Shown: positions 1 to 9,465, numbered from the stretch's first letter. The stretch: 64,000 nt of DNA from JAICYJ01 sp963737445 (GCA_963737445.1 CAVTSO010000004.1:1-64000); one strand, 5' to 3'. Notes: generated from the letters alone by a model not told the origin. Numbers and translations are program-made.

Positions 1-40
1 TGCGCAGCTCGGCGATCCGCGCCGCGAGGTCGGTTGTCAG
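1..40 (-). CDS. Possible 5' end of a gene running off the left edge (kbl-like?)
   Basis: Reading leftwards from about position 40 the minus strand encodes LTTDLAARIAELR, an amphipathic helix of the kind that opens 2-amino-3-ketobutyrate CoA ligase (Kbl), the usual operon partner of threonine dehydrogenase. Only 13 codons are visible. The in-frame first codon would be CTG, and no ATG/GTG/TTG is in frame after the preceding gene's stop. The assignment rests mainly on neighbourhood and is weak. Confidence 0.2.
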   Translation of the reverse strand, partial: MTTDLAARIAELR

Positions 41-51
41 CGCACCTGTGG

Positions 52-1084
52 TCAGATCTCCCTCCAGTCGAGCAGCACCTTCCCCGAATCACCGGACGCG
101 GCCGCAGTGAACCCGGCCTCGAACTCGTCGTAGCGGAAGCGGTGCGTGATGACGGGCGAGATGTCCAGCCCGGACTGCACCATCACCGTCATCTGGTACC
201 AGGTCTGCGGACATCTCACGGCCGTAGATGCCCTTCAAGGTCAGCATGTTGAACACGACCTGCGTCCAGTCGATCGCGATCTCCTCGGTGGGGATGCCCA
301 GCATCGCGATTCGCCCGCCGTGCGACATGTTGGCCAGCATCGCGTGCAGCGCGTCGCCGTTCCCCGACATCTCGAGGCCGATGTCGAAGCCCTCGGTCAT
401 GCCCAGCTGCCGCTGCACGTCGGTCAGCGGCTGCGTGCCCGGGTCGATCGTGATCGTCGCACCCAGCCGTACCGCCAGATCGCGGCGGTAGGCGTTGGGG
501 TCGCTGACGGCGACGTGCCGGGCGCCGGCGTGGCGCACGACCGCGGCGGCCATGCAGCCGATCGGGCCGGCGCCCGTGATCAGCACGTCCTCGCCCAGCG
601 CGGGGAAGGCCAGCGCGGTGTGGACGGCGTTGCCGAACGGGTCGAAGATGGCCGCGATCTCGGGGTCGATGCCGGGCCAGTGGTGCCAGATGTTCGTCAT
701 CGGCAGGGCGATCAGCTCGGCGAACGCACCCGGGCGGTTGACGCCGACACCCTGCGTGTGCGCGCACAGCTGACGGCGGCCGGCCATGCAGTTGCGGCAG
801 CGGCCGCAGACCACGTGGCCCTCGCCGCTGACCAGGTCGCCGGGGTGGAAGTCGCTGACGTTGTCCCCGACGGCGACGATCTCGCCGACGAACTCGTGGC
901 CCACGACGAGCGGCAGCGGGATCGTGCGCTGCGCCCAGGCGTCCCAGCGGTGGATGTGCACGTCCGTGCCGCAGATGCCGGTGCGGTGCACGCGGATCAG
1001 GACGTCGTTGATGCCGTACTCCGGCTCGGGGACATCCTCCAGCCACAGGCCAGGTTCGGCCCGGCTCTTCACGAGTGCGCGCAT
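52..1084 (-). CDS. tdh: L-threonine 3-dehydrogenase-like zinc alcohol dehydrogenase (frameshifted near the 3' end)
   Basis: Medium-chain Zn-dependent dehydrogenase that oxidises L-threonine to 2-amino-3-ketobutyrate with NAD+. Seen: N-terminal MRALVKSRAEPGLWLEDVPEPEYG; catalytic zinc site GICGTDVHIH and GHEFVGE; structural-zinc cysteines CGRCRNCMAGRRQLC; Rossmann motif GAGPIGCMAA; TDH signature LKGIYGREM. After GREM the frame breaks: seven bases (205-211) sit where six are expected. The sequence then continues in another frame as TWYQMTVMVQSGLDISPVITHRFRY to a TGA at 52-54. Start at ATG 1084, matching the family N-terminus. The indel is either a sequencing error or recent inactivation. Substrate is inferred from overall similarity; other polyol dehydrogenases are possible. 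Confidence 0.8.
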
Positions 1085-1128
1085 CGTGACGCATCGTATC
1101 GACCCGTGGTTGGGTAACCTCACAGCTC

Positions 1129-3194
1129 ATGCGCGATCTCCGCTACGACATCCTGTTCGAGCCGGTGCAGATCGGCCCGGTGACCGCCGGAACCGGTTCT
1201 TCCAGGCGCCCCACTGCAACGGCATGGGCTACCGCGATCCCACGGCGCACGCGCACATGCGCGGCATCAAGGCCGAGGGCGGCTGGGCGGTGGTCTGCAC
1301 GGAGGAGGTCGAGATCCACCCCTCGTCCGAGGTCGCCCCCTTCATCGAGGGCAGGCTCTGGGACGACCGCGACATCCCGATGCACGCGCGGCTCTGCGAG
1401 CAGGTGCATGCTCACGGCGCGCTGGCCGGGATCGAGCTCTGTTACAACGGCATCGCCGCGCCCAACCGCTACTCGCGGATCTCGCCGATGGCGCCGTCGG
1501 CGCTGCCGGTCACGTGGAACGACCCGGTTCAGGCGCGCGCGATGACGAAGGCCGACATCGCGGATGTGCGGCGCTGGCACCGCCGGGCCGTGGCGCGGTC
1601 GCTCGAGGCCGGCTACGACATCGTCTACGTCTACGCCGGCCACAACCTGAGCGTTGTCCAGCACTTCCTGTCGCGCCGCTACAACCAGCGCACCGACGAG
1701 TACGGCGGCAGCATCGAGAACCGCACCCGGGTGATGCGCGAGGTGCTCGAGGACACGCTGGCCGAGGCCGAGGGGCGGGCCGGCGTCGTCTGCCGCATCG
1801 CCGTCGACGAGCTGATCGGCGGCCGCGGTCTCGAGCGCAGCGAGATCGAGGAGGTGCTGGGGCTGGTCGGCGAGCTGCCGGACTGCTGGGACTTCATGCT
1901 GGGGTCGTGGCCGGACGATTCGGTCACCTCGCGGTTCCAGGAGGAGGGTGGCCAGGAGCCCTACGTGCGCGGGCTGAAGGCACTGACCACGAAGCCGGTG
2001 GTCGGCGTCGGCCGGTTCACCTCGCCGGACACGATGGTGCGGATGATCCGCGACGGCGTGCTGGACTTGATCGGGGCGGCGCGGCCGTCGATCGCGGACC
2101 CGTTCCTGCCGGTCAAGCTGGAGGAGGGCCGCTACGAGGACATCCGCGAGTGCATCGGCTGCAACATCTGCGTGTCCGGCGACTTCACGATCTCGCCGAT
2201 CCGCTGCACCCAGAACCCGAGCATGGGCGAGGAGTGGCGCCGCGGCTGGCATCCCGAGCGGATCCGCCCCAGCCAGAGCGACGCGCGGGTGCTGGTGGTG
2301 GGGGCCGGGCCGGCCGGCCTGGAGGCGGCGATGATGCTCGGCCGCCGCGGCTACGAGGTGGTGCTGGCCGAGGCCGGCGGCGAGCTTGGCGGGCGAGTGG
2401 CGCGTGAGGCACGGCTGCCGGGGCTGGCCGCATGGATCCGGGTGCTGGACTACCGCAAGGCGCAGCTGGAGCGGCTCGGCAACGTCGAGCTTGCTTTCAA
2501 CAGCACGCTCGATGCCGAGGAGGTCGCCTCCTACGGCTTCGACCACGTGGCCGTCGCGACCGGCGCCACCTGGCGGCGGGACGGCGTCGCCCGCTGGCGC
2601 ACCCACCCGATCGAGCTGGATCCGTCGTTGCCGGTTCTGACACCCGACGATCTGATGTCCGGCCGGCGGCCCGCGGGAGAGCACGTTGCCATCTTCGACG
2701 ACGACCACTACTACATGGGCGGGGCGCTGGCCGAGCTGCTGGTCTCGGAAGGGCGGAGGGTGACGCTGGTGACGCCGTCAGCGCGCGTGTCGGAGTGGGC
2801 CGATCACACGATGGAGCAGGAGCGGATCCAGGGCCGGCTGATCGAGCTGGGCGTCGAGCTGCTGACGTCCAAGGGCCTGCTGCGCGCGACCGCGGGCGGC
2901 GTGCAGCTGGGGTGCACCTACACCGGCCGCGAGAGCGATCTCGAGTGCGACGCGCTGCTGCTCGTCACGTCGCGGCTGCCGAACGACGAGCTTGCCCAGA
3001 GCCTTGCCGGGTTTGGAGGCTCGGTGCGGGCGGTGGGCGACGCGTACAGCCCCGGGACGATCGCGGCCGCGGTCTGGGACGGGCGCCGGTACGCGGAGGA
3101 GCTCGACGCCGAGCCGGCCGACCCCGACGAGACGCCGTTCCTGCGCGAGGTGGCCGAGCTGTCGCCGGAACGGGTGCGCGACCCGATCATCTAG
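1129..3194 (+). CDS. Trimethylamine/dimethylamine dehydrogenase-family iron-sulfur flavoenzyme (one frameshift near the 5' end)
   Basis: About 688 aa once one missing base near 1187-1191 is restored. The product reads MRDLRYDILFEPVQIGPVTA, then NRFFQAPHCNGMGYRDP. Domain order: OYE-like FMN barrel (aa 1-340), 4Fe-4S segment with cysteines CIGCNIC then a fourth Cys before TQNP, then FAD/ADP-binding domains (VLVVGAGPAGLEAAMMLGRRG, about aa 385). The Cys in PHCNG matches the residue that carries covalent 6-S-cysteinyl-FMN in trimethylamine dehydrogenase. The segment equivalent to the TMADH substrate tyrosine reads CTEEVEIHP, so the amine substrate may differ (histamine- or dimethylamine-like). 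A TAACCT box ends 8 nt before ATG, with no Shine-Dalgarno. Divergent from tdh. Confidence 0.8.
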
Positions 3195-3210
3195 CCCGGC
3201 GCGTCCGCGG

Positions 3211-3552
3211 CTACGAGATCACGTGGACGGTGCGCGCGATCAGCGTCATGTCGAGGATGCGGCGAACGGGCGGCGAGACGTTGATCAGCTCGAGCCTTCC
3301 GCCGCGTGCGGACAGCCGTTGCGCCGAGGCCAGCAGCACGCCGAGCGCGGTCGAGTCGACAAAGCTGACGCCGGCGGCGTCGATGCGAACGATGTTGCCC
3401 TCGCGCTCGGCCGCGTCGAGCGCGGAGCGCAGCGAATCGGTGGATTTGATGTCGAGCTCGCCGTCCACCTGTAGCACCAGAACGACCTCGTCCACGCGGC
3501 GTCGTACGAAGTGCGGGTCTCGGTTGGAGCCGGTGTCGCCACGATCGTGCAT
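3211..3552 (-). CDS. STAS-domain anti-anti-sigma factor (RsbV/SpoIIAA type)
   Basis: 113 aa single STAS domain. The core VVLVLQVDGELDIKS is followed by the phosphorylatable loop VDSTALGVLLA, whose Ser is the target of an RsbW-type kinase. Unphosphorylated protein binds the anti-sigma kinase and frees the sigma factor; it is cytosolic. It lies 41 nt upstream of, and in the same direction as, the flanking anti-sigma gene 3594-4004 on the minus strand. Confidence in family is high; which of the nearby anti-sigma factors is its partner is unknown. Confidence 0.88.
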   Translation of the reverse strand: MHDRGDTGSNRDPHFVRRRVDEVVLVLQVDGELDIKSTDSLRSALDAAEREGNIVRIDAAGVSFVDSTALGVLLASAQRLSARGGRLELINVSPPVRRILDMTLIARTVHVIS

Positions 3553-3593
3553 GATGAAAACCTACCGCGACGGGACCGTCGACAAACGGGTGG

Positions 3594-4004
3594 TCAGCCC
3601 GGATCGATCGCGAAGGTCATCACGACCTCGGTGCCATGCGGCGTCAGCGGCCGGATCTCCACCGTCTGCGTGAGCGCGGCGATGACCGGCAGTCCCAGTC
3701 CCAGGCCGGGGCTGTCCACCCGCGGCGCAAAGCCGCGGCCGAGATCGCGCACGGCAACCTCGAGGATCGAGTCCATGCACTCGGCGGCGAGCTCGATATG
3801 CCGGTCGACCGCGGCGGGATCGGACCGGTACGCGTGCTGGACGACGTTGGTGCAGGCCTCGGTGACGGCCAGCAGCACGTCGGCGGCGGTCTCGCCGGTG
3901 ACCGACTGGCCTTCGAGGAATCCGGCCATGGCGTGGCGCAGCAGCGGGACGTTGTCAGCGGTGGCGGGCACGGAAAGCTGCAGCTCCACGCGGCCGCCGT
4001 TCAC
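3594..4004 (-). CDS. RsbW-like anti-sigma factor / serine kinase (HATPase_c_2)
   Basis: 136 aa GHKL ATPase domain. N-box is TEACTNVVQHAY (Asn for Mg-ATP), G1 box is VRDLGRGFAPR and G2 is GLGLGLPVI. Proteins of this type bind a SigB/SigF-class sigma factor and phosphorylate a STAS antagonist. The only in-frame start after the upstream stop region is GTG at 4004 (VNGGRVELQLSVP). The downstream STAS gene makes a classical antagonist/kinase pair. The kinase motifs look intact. Confidence 0.85.
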   Translation of the reverse strand: MNGGRVELQLSVPATADNVPLLRHAMAGFLEGQSVTGETAADVLLAVTEACTNVVQHAYRSDPAAVDRHIELAAECMDSILEVAVRDLGRGFAPRVDSPGLGLGLPVIAALTQTVEIRPLTPHGTEVVMTFAIDPG

Positions 4005-4124
4005 GGCCGCCGAGCCGATCCGTGCGAGTCCTCGGCGTGCGGGCCCATACGAGCACGATACCCGCTGGGGATGTCGGAGAAACGCTGACGCGCGGGACGG
4101 CGTTGATCGATCTACCCTGCGACC

Positions 4125-4451
4125 GTGGAACAGCGAACTCCAGCCGTGCGGACGCGGCTCTCGGCGGCGGCACCGCAGGTGGCCGTGCTGGGCCCGCTGG
4201 CGCTGGTCATGGGGTCGCGCGCGGGGCTCTCGCTCGAGCAGATAGATGACCTGGCGATGGCCATCGAGCTGGTGGTGCAGCACCGCCGCGACGAGCGCGG
4301 GGCGGAGTTCCGGGCGGAGCCGGGATCGCTGGAGGTGTTTATCAGCGAGGTCGACCAGGCGTGGCTCGAGCAACACCTGGGGATGCTGGCGGTGCTGGTG
4401 TCGGAGACGGAGCTCGACGCCGGAGGGGTGAGGTTGCGAGTCGATGTCTGA
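4125..4451 (+). CDS. Small protein resembling a degenerate anti-sigma ATPase domain
   Basis: 108 aa; starts GTG 4125. The helix LSLEQIDDLAMAIELVV resembles the helix preceding the N-box of RsbW-type kinases (compare ITDDQLDDLKLLLSEA in the gene at 5147). The Asn-containing N-box and the glycine-rich G1/G2 boxes are absent, so ATP binding is unlikely. Its C-terminal half (AEPGSLEVFIS) aligns with AEPGLLTVRIR of the protein at 5545-5883, so the two look paralogous. It overlaps the sigma gene at 4444 by 8 nt, implying translational coupling and a role with that sigma. TACCCT lies 6 nt before GTG. Function is inferred only. Confidence 0.6.
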   Translation: MEQRTPAVRTRLSAAAPQVAVLGPLALVMGSRAGLSLEQIDDLAMAIELVVQHRRDERGAEFRAEPGSLEVFISEVDQAWLEQHLGMLAVLVSETELDAGGVRLRVDV

Positions 4452-5157
4452 GCCGGCAGAGCTGCTGGCCGGGCGGGTGGCGCGGGGCGACGATGCGGCG
4501 GCCGAGGAGCTGGTGGACGCCATGCGCCCGCTCGTGTCTTCGATGGCGACGCGGTTCCAGGGGCGGGTGCCGCGCTCCGATCTGGAACAGGCCGGCATCG
4601 TGGGGTTGCTGCGGGCGGCTGCCACCTTCGACCCGGAGCACGGCACGCCGTTCGGCGGGTATGCGGCGCCGTTCGTGATGGGCGAGATGCTGGCGTGCGT
4701 GCGCCAGCAATCCGCGCCGGTGCGGGTGCCGCGATCCGTGGCCGAGAACGAGCGCGCGGTGGCGGCAGCGGTCGATCTGCTGATGTCGGAGCACGGGCGC
4801 AGCCCGACGGTGGCCGAGATCGCGGATCGGGCGAATCTGGAGGAGGAGGCCGTGTTGGACGCGCTGCGCGCGAGTATGGCGGCGAGGCCGGTGTCGCTGG
4901 ACGAGATCGAGCCGGAGCGGTTCGGAGAGACCGACGAGACGCTGGAGGCGGTGGAGCGTCGGCTGGAGCTGGGGACGCGGCTGGACCGGCTCGACCGGCG
5001 CAGCCGGGTGGTGCTGGTGCTTCGGTTCGGGATGGAGCTGTCGCAGCGGGAGATCGCGGAGCGCCTGGGCATCTCGCAGATGCACGTGTCGCGATTGCTG
5101 CGGGCGGCGATGGCCGAGATCGCAGATGAGGGTGAGGACGATGCGCCTAGCGGTTGA
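4444..5157 (+). CDS. SigB/SigF-type RNA polymerase sigma factor
   Basis: 237 aa sigma-70 family, group 3. Region 2: DLEQAGIVGLLRAAATFDPE and FGGYAAPFVMGEML, the -10-recognition helix characteristic of SigB/F/G. Region 3: RSPTVAEIADRANLEEEAV. Region 4 helix-turn-helix: LSQREIAERLGISQMHVSRL. It starts inside the preceding small gene and converges with the anti-sigma gene 5147-5551, overlapping it by 11 nt. General-stress or developmental control by partner switching is the likely role. Confidence 0.9.
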   Translation: MSEPAELLAGRVARGDDAAAEELVDAMRPLVSSMATRFQGRVPRSDLEQAGIVGLLRAAATFDPEHGTPFGGYAAPFVMGEMLACVRQQSAPVRVPRSVAENERAVAAAVDLLMSEHGRSPTVAEIADRANLEEEAVLDALRASMAARPVSLDEIEPERFGETDETLEAVERRLELGTRLDRLDRRSRVVLVLRFGMELSQREIAERLGISQMHVSRLLRAAMAEIADEGEDDAPSG

Positions 5158-5551
5158 TCGAGCGCGCGAAGCTGACCCGGGCCCCGCCCTCAGGGCGCTG
5201 CGGATCGATACGGTGCCGGGTGCTCAGCTCGTGCAGAAGCGACAGGCCGAAGCCGGGCTGGTCGGGCAGGCGGCCGCCGGGGAAGCCGCGGCCGTTGTCG
5301 CTGACGGCAACCTCGATCTCGTACGGCGACGTGCGAAACTCGATCTCGATCACGCCGTGGGGATCGTTGTTGTACCCGTGCACAATTGCGTTGGAACAGG
5401 CCTCGGAGAGCAGCAGCTTGAGATCGTCGAGCTGGTCGTCGGTGATGGCGAGGTCGGCCACGGCGCCGATCAGCGCCTGCCGGCAGACGATCAGGTACGC
5501 CGGTTGCGAGGGGACGGTCAGTGTTGCCATGGGAGGGGCCCGCGTTGACAT
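5147..5551 (-). CDS. RsbW-like anti-sigma factor / serine kinase
   Basis: 134 aa GHKL ATPase: N-box SEACSNAIVHGYNN, G1 VSDNGRGFPGG, and G2-like PGFGLSLLHEL. It would sequester a SigB-class sigma factor and phosphorylate a STAS partner. It is convergent with the sigma gene 4444-5157, whose last codons it overlaps. The first ATG is 5551; an alternative start at 5530 (MATLTVPSQP) is equally plausible because neither has a clear Shine-Dalgarno. Confidence 0.87.
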   Translation of the reverse strand: MSTRAPPMATLTVPSQPAYLIVCRQALIGAVADLAITDDQLDDLKLLLSEACSNAIVHGYNNDPHGVIEIEFRTSPYEIEVAVSDNGRGFPGGRLPDQPGFGLSLLHELSTRHRIDPQRPEGGARVSFARSINR

Positions 5552-5883
5552 CTACTGATGAGAGTACCGTGACTCTCCGTGCCGCAAACGGGAGTTCGGC
5601 AGCGGCGATCGCCGGGCACGTGACGATGGCGATGGCCGCGGTTGCCGGTTTCACCCCGCTTCGGGCCGAGCGCGCACGAGCCAGCCTGGCCCAGGCGCTC
5701 GGTGCCTGCACGGGTGCGGTGGAGCTGATCCTGGCGGCGGAGCCGGGGCTGCTGACGGTGCGGATCCGGGCGGCCCCCGAACAGCTCGCCGTCGTCGGGA
5801 GACTACTGGCGGAGCTCTCACCCAAGCGCGTCGACGACCGGCTCGAGCTGCGGTTCGTGCGGCCGCAGCTGGACGTGGTCTGA
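5545..5883 (+). CDS. Small degenerate ATPase-like protein, paralog of the 4125 gene
   Basis: About 112 aa. The proposed TTG start at 5545 has GGGAGGGG about 8 nt upstream. No N-, G1- or G2-box is present. The C-terminal part (AAEPGLLTVRIRAAPEQL) aligns with the 4125 product, and both sit just before a sigma-factor gene in the same orientation. Here an IS110 element now separates it from that sigma gene at 7485. Its 5' end overlaps the divergent anti-sigma gene by a few bases. Likely a sigma-associated accessory protein; function is unknown. Confidence 0.55.
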   Translation: MTSTDESTVTLRAANGSSAAAIAGHVTMAMAAVAGFTPLRAERARASLAQALGACTGAVELILAAEPGLLTVRIRAAPEQLAVVGRLLAELSPKRVDDRLELRFVRPQLDVV

Positions 5884-6135
5884 CCGGTAGCAGAAGCGAT
5901 GAGACGGCGCCAGCGCGGGCCGGGAGGGGTGTCAACCACCGCCTCGGCCGCGGTCGGCGTCTCGTCACACGCGCGTCACACCCGTCACGGACGCCGTGAC
6001 AGGGAAGTGGCTCAACCAGGCTGTGTAGCGTCGTTTGGTGGCCGCGTCCGTCCGGGGCGTGGCTGAGAGTGCGACGCGGCGGCGGGATGACCCGCAACCA
6101 AGCTGGCGGCCGTGAGGTTTGCCCTCATTTTGGAC

Positions 6136-6246
6136 CTGTCTCCCGCCGTCGCGTCATGCTCGACGGCCGGTGACCTGATAGAAGCTTGCGCTTTGCCCAA
6201 CACAGCCCTGTCCAGGCCGGTCGCCCAATCGATGAGGGGAGGCTAC
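6136..6246 (+). ncRNA. Candidate bridge-RNA (seekRNA) region of the IS110 element
   Basis: Members of the IS110 group encode a structured guide RNA in the noncoding stretch between the left end and the transposase. Here that stretch contains a perfect 6-bp stem CCGTCG (6146-6151) / CGACGG (6161-6166) with a 9-nt loop. A second short hairpin, AAGC/GCTT, lies around 6182-6193. Target- and donor-binding loops could not be assigned by eye. This is an inference from position. Confidence 0.4.
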
Positions 6247-7266
6247 GTGACCTGGTGGACGGTGGCAATCGGTGTGGACACGCACAAGCAGTGGCATGTC
6301 GCGGTGGCGCTTGACCGGCTCGGCCGGCTGATCGACGCGTTGACGGTTGACGCGACGGCGGCCGGCTATCAGCGGCTGCTGGTGTGGGCGCGCGGGCTCG
6401 GCCAGCCGGCGTTCGGGATCGAGGGGTGCGGTAGCTATGGCTCCGGGCTGGCGGGATTCCTCGCCGACCAGGGCGAGCAGGTATGGGAGTGTGAGCGGCC
6501 CAGGCGGGGCGAGCGTCGCGGCGGCAAGAATGATCTCGTCGACGCCACGCTGGCAGCGCGGCGGATCGTCAGCGGCGAGGGGTTGAGCCTGCCGCGTGGT
6601 GGTGGCCAGCGCGAGCAGCTGCGTGTCTTGCTGCTCGAGCGGCGCGGCGCGAGCAGGGCGCGGACAGCCGCGCTCAACCAGCTGGACGCGGTGATCGTGA
6701 CCGTGCCCGATGACCTGCGTCGACGCCTCACGGCGGTGACCAAGAAGCAGCTGGTCAGAACCGTCTCGCGGCTGCGCCCCGGTGCCGACGGCGCCAGCGA
6801 TGCGTTACGTCGGATCGCGCGTCGCATCCAACTCCTGACCGTGGAGCTTGACGAGATCGACTCAGAGCTCGCCGAGCTCGTATCCCGGATCGCTCCCGGG
6901 CTGCTGGCCGAGTGCGGCGTCGGCCCGGTCTGCGCGGCACAGCTGCTCGTGTCCAGCGGAGACCCGCGGCGGATGGCAAGCGAAGCCTCATTCGCGGCGC
7001 TGGGCGGCACCAACCCACTCGACGCGTCCAGCGGCAAACACCAACGCCACCGACTCAACCGCGGCGGCGACCGTCAGCTCAACTGGGCGCTGCACGTGAT
7101 CGCCCTACAACGCGTCCACCACCACGAACAAACGGCCGCCTACTACCGCCGGCTACTCGACAACGGCAAGACGCCGAAAGAAGCCAAACGCTGCGTCAAA
7201 CGCGCGCTCGCACGCCACTTCTACCACCGCCTAAAGGAACTCCAGCCAACCGCCTTGACAACATAG
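6247..7266 (+). CDS. IS110-family transposase (DEDD)
   Basis: 339 aa from GTG 6247, chosen because GAGGGGAGG lies 4-5 nt upstream. The N-terminal RuvC-like domain starts VAIGVDTHKQWHVAV (first catalytic Asp). It continues with FGIEGCGSYGSGLAGFL and the GGKNDLVDATLAARR acidic motif. The C-terminal Transposase_20 domain has ECGVGPVCAAQLLVSSGDP, FAALGGTNPLDASSGKHQ (candidate Ser nucleophile), and NRGGDRQLNWALH. It appears full length and intact. It catalyses guide-RNA-directed excision and insertion via circular intermediates. Confidence 0.92.
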   Translation: MTWWTVAIGVDTHKQWHVAVALDRLGRLIDALTVDATAAGYQRLLVWARGLGQPAFGIEGCGSYGSGLAGFLADQGEQVWECERPRRGERRGGKNDLVDATLAARRIVSGEGLSLPRGGGQREQLRVLLLERRGASRARTAALNQLDAVIVTVPDDLRRRLTAVTKKQLVRTVSRLRPGADGASDALRRIARRIQLLTVELDEIDSELAELVSRIAPGLLAECGVGPVCAAQLLVSSGDPRRMASEASFAALGGTNPLDASSGKHQRHRLNRGGDRQLNWALHVIALQRVHHHEQTAAYYRRLLDNGKTPKEAKRCVKRALARHFYHRLKELQPTALTT

Positions 7267-7484
7267 AAGCGTCCAAATCGCACGCGTCAGGGGTTTGACT
7301 ACGACGCGGCCTGCGACGAGGGCTCGTGATCGCGTTGGTACGGGTCGTGACGAAGCTGGCACGTGTCAGAGGCGCGACCGAACCGTCACGCGCCGCCGTG
7401 GATGCATGTTTCAGCCGTCGGCGGTCTGCGCACCTAGAGGGTGCGCCAGCCTTGTCGGGCGCGTCTTGCGAGTGGAGGAGAGCG

Positions 7485-8249
7485 ATGCCGACCAACGATC
7501 CCCGAACCGACCGCGAGCTTGTCATGGCCCACCGTGAGAAGGGCGACGACTCGGCCAGAGAGGCACTGATTCTGCGCTACTCGGGGTTGGCTCGTGCGAT
7601 CGCCCGCCGGTTCGCTCGGCGCGGCATGGCGCACGACGACGTGCTCCAGAGCGGCTACCTCGGTCTGATCCAGGCCGTCGACCGTTACGACCCCGCCCGC
7701 GGCGTGCCGCTGCAGGCGTACGCCGCCCGCACCATCGAGGGCGAGATCATGCACCTCTTTCGTGACCGCGGCTGGGCCGTGCGCGTGCCGCGTCCGCTCC
7801 AGGAGCTGAGCCGCTCGCTGGCCGTCGTGTCGGAGCAGCTCGGCCACAAGCTCGGCCGCAAGCCCACCGTCGAGGAGCTGGCCGAGGCCACAGGACGCAC
7901 GTATGACGAGATCCAGGAGGCGCTGGCCGTTCAGCGTGCCTATATCGCCGAGCCCCTATCCGAACAGGGCGGCGACGACCGCGATGACGATGCCCGCCCG
8001 GTGGCGGCGCTGATGGTGGAGGAATCCGGCTTCGAGTCAGTCCGCGACCTCGACCAGGTGGCACGCGCGATGCGGCACCTGCCCGCGCGCGAGCGCGAGA
8101 TCGTGCGCCTGCGGTTCGTGCACGACCTTACCCAGGCCGAGATCGCCGCTCAGATTGGCGTCAGCCAGATGCACGTGTCGCGCCTGCTGCGGTCGGCGCT
8201 GGACGCGATGGGCGAGGTCATGGACGACGCCGCTCTGCTCGCCTCGTAG
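7485..8249 (+). CDS. SigB/SigF-type sigma factor
   Basis: 254 aa. Region 2: RYSGLARAIARRFARRG, DVLQSGYLGLIQAVDRYDP and LQAYAARTIEGEIMHLFRDR. Region 3: LGRKPTVEELAEATGRTYDE. Region 4: LTQAEIAAQIGVSQMHVSRLLRS. The start ATG 7485 follows GTGGAGGAGAGCG. It is a paralog of the 4444 sigma and has the same last-helix sequence SQMHVSRLLR. It is probably the original partner of the small protein at 5545, now separated by the insertion element. Confidence 0.9.
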   Translation: MPTNDPRTDRELVMAHREKGDDSAREALILRYSGLARAIARRFARRGMAHDDVLQSGYLGLIQAVDRYDPARGVPLQAYAARTIEGEIMHLFRDRGWAVRVPRPLQELSRSLAVVSEQLGHKLGRKPTVEELAEATGRTYDEIQEALAVQRAYIAEPLSEQGGDDRDDDARPVAALMVEESGFESVRDLDQVARAMRHLPAREREIVRLRFVHDLTQAEIAAQIGVSQMHVSRLLRSALDAMGEVMDDAALLAS

Positions 8250-8271
8250 GCCCGCGCCGGCAGCTCGCTCA

Positions 8272-9096
<825 letters not shown>

Positions 9097-9167
9097 GCCC
9101 GATGATCGCGGCCGGCAAACGCGCCCCGGCCGGTTTGGGTGCTGCGTCACGTGGGAACATCACGGCC

Positions 9168-9275
9168 ATGACACCAATATTGGCTGCTCCGCTTCTGGCT
9201 CTGGGTACGGGCATCGGTATCGTCGGACTGATCGTGATCATCATCGTGGTGGTGGTGCTGCTGCGCGTTCTGTGA
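9168..9275 (+). CDS. 35-aa single-pass membrane microprotein
   Basis: ATG 9168 to TGA 9273-9275. The product is MTPILAAPLLALGTGIG followed by an uninterrupted run of Val/Ile/Leu (about residues 18-32) and Arg33. This is one transmembrane helix with almost no soluble part. It is divergent from the sigma gene at 8272-9096, whose start is 72 nt away. No homology is recognised. The extreme hydrophobicity and in-frame stop make coding plausible. Confidence 0.45.
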   Translation: MTPILAAPLLALGTGIGIVGLIVIIIVVVVLLRVL

Positions 9276-9465
9276 CCCTTCCCCACCTGCTCTGATCCGT
9301 TTGCACTTTGTAAGAGATTGCACTGGACCGTGGGCGAATCTGTCACGAGGTGCTACAACAGGTGTGGGGGGTCGCGGCCGAGCAGTCTGCCTCTCCGTCT
9401 CGGCGGCCCTCAGGAGTACCAGCCTCCCGTCCGTGTTGGAGCCCGCGGACGGGAGGTACTCCTCC

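Larger units (their letters stand above)
6125..7280 (+). mobile_element. IS110-family insertion sequence (ends approximate)
   Basis: Contains the DEDD transposase gene, a roughly 110-nt noncoding leader upstream and a very short tail, which is the layout of the IS110 subgroup rather than IS1111. No terminal inverted repeats or target duplication are evident, as expected for the family. A 7-bp subterminal inverted pair TTTGGAC (6129-6135) / GTCCAAA (7271-7277) brackets the element, but it is short enough to be chance. Exact ends need an empty-site comparison. Confidence 0.65.

Noticed and set aside
146..1117. Long plus-strand ORF opposite tdh
   Set aside because: Shadow of the GC-rich tdh codon frame: no motifs, low-complexity Arg/Ala/Val composition, and no ribosome-binding site.
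1143..2708. 521-aa minus-strand ORF opposite the flavoenzyme gene
   Set aside because: Antisense to a well-supported gene; composition is that of a GC3-driven shadow.
5966..5999. GTCACA-type direct repeats upstream of the IS
   Set aside because: Three short imperfect GTCAC copies in GC-rich sequence; no spacing or symmetry that supports an operator.
6129..7277. TTTGGAC/GTCCAAA as terminal inverted repeats of the IS
   Set aside because: Only 7 bp and not at defined ends; IS110-group elements normally lack terminal inverted repeats. Kept only as a hint for boundaries.
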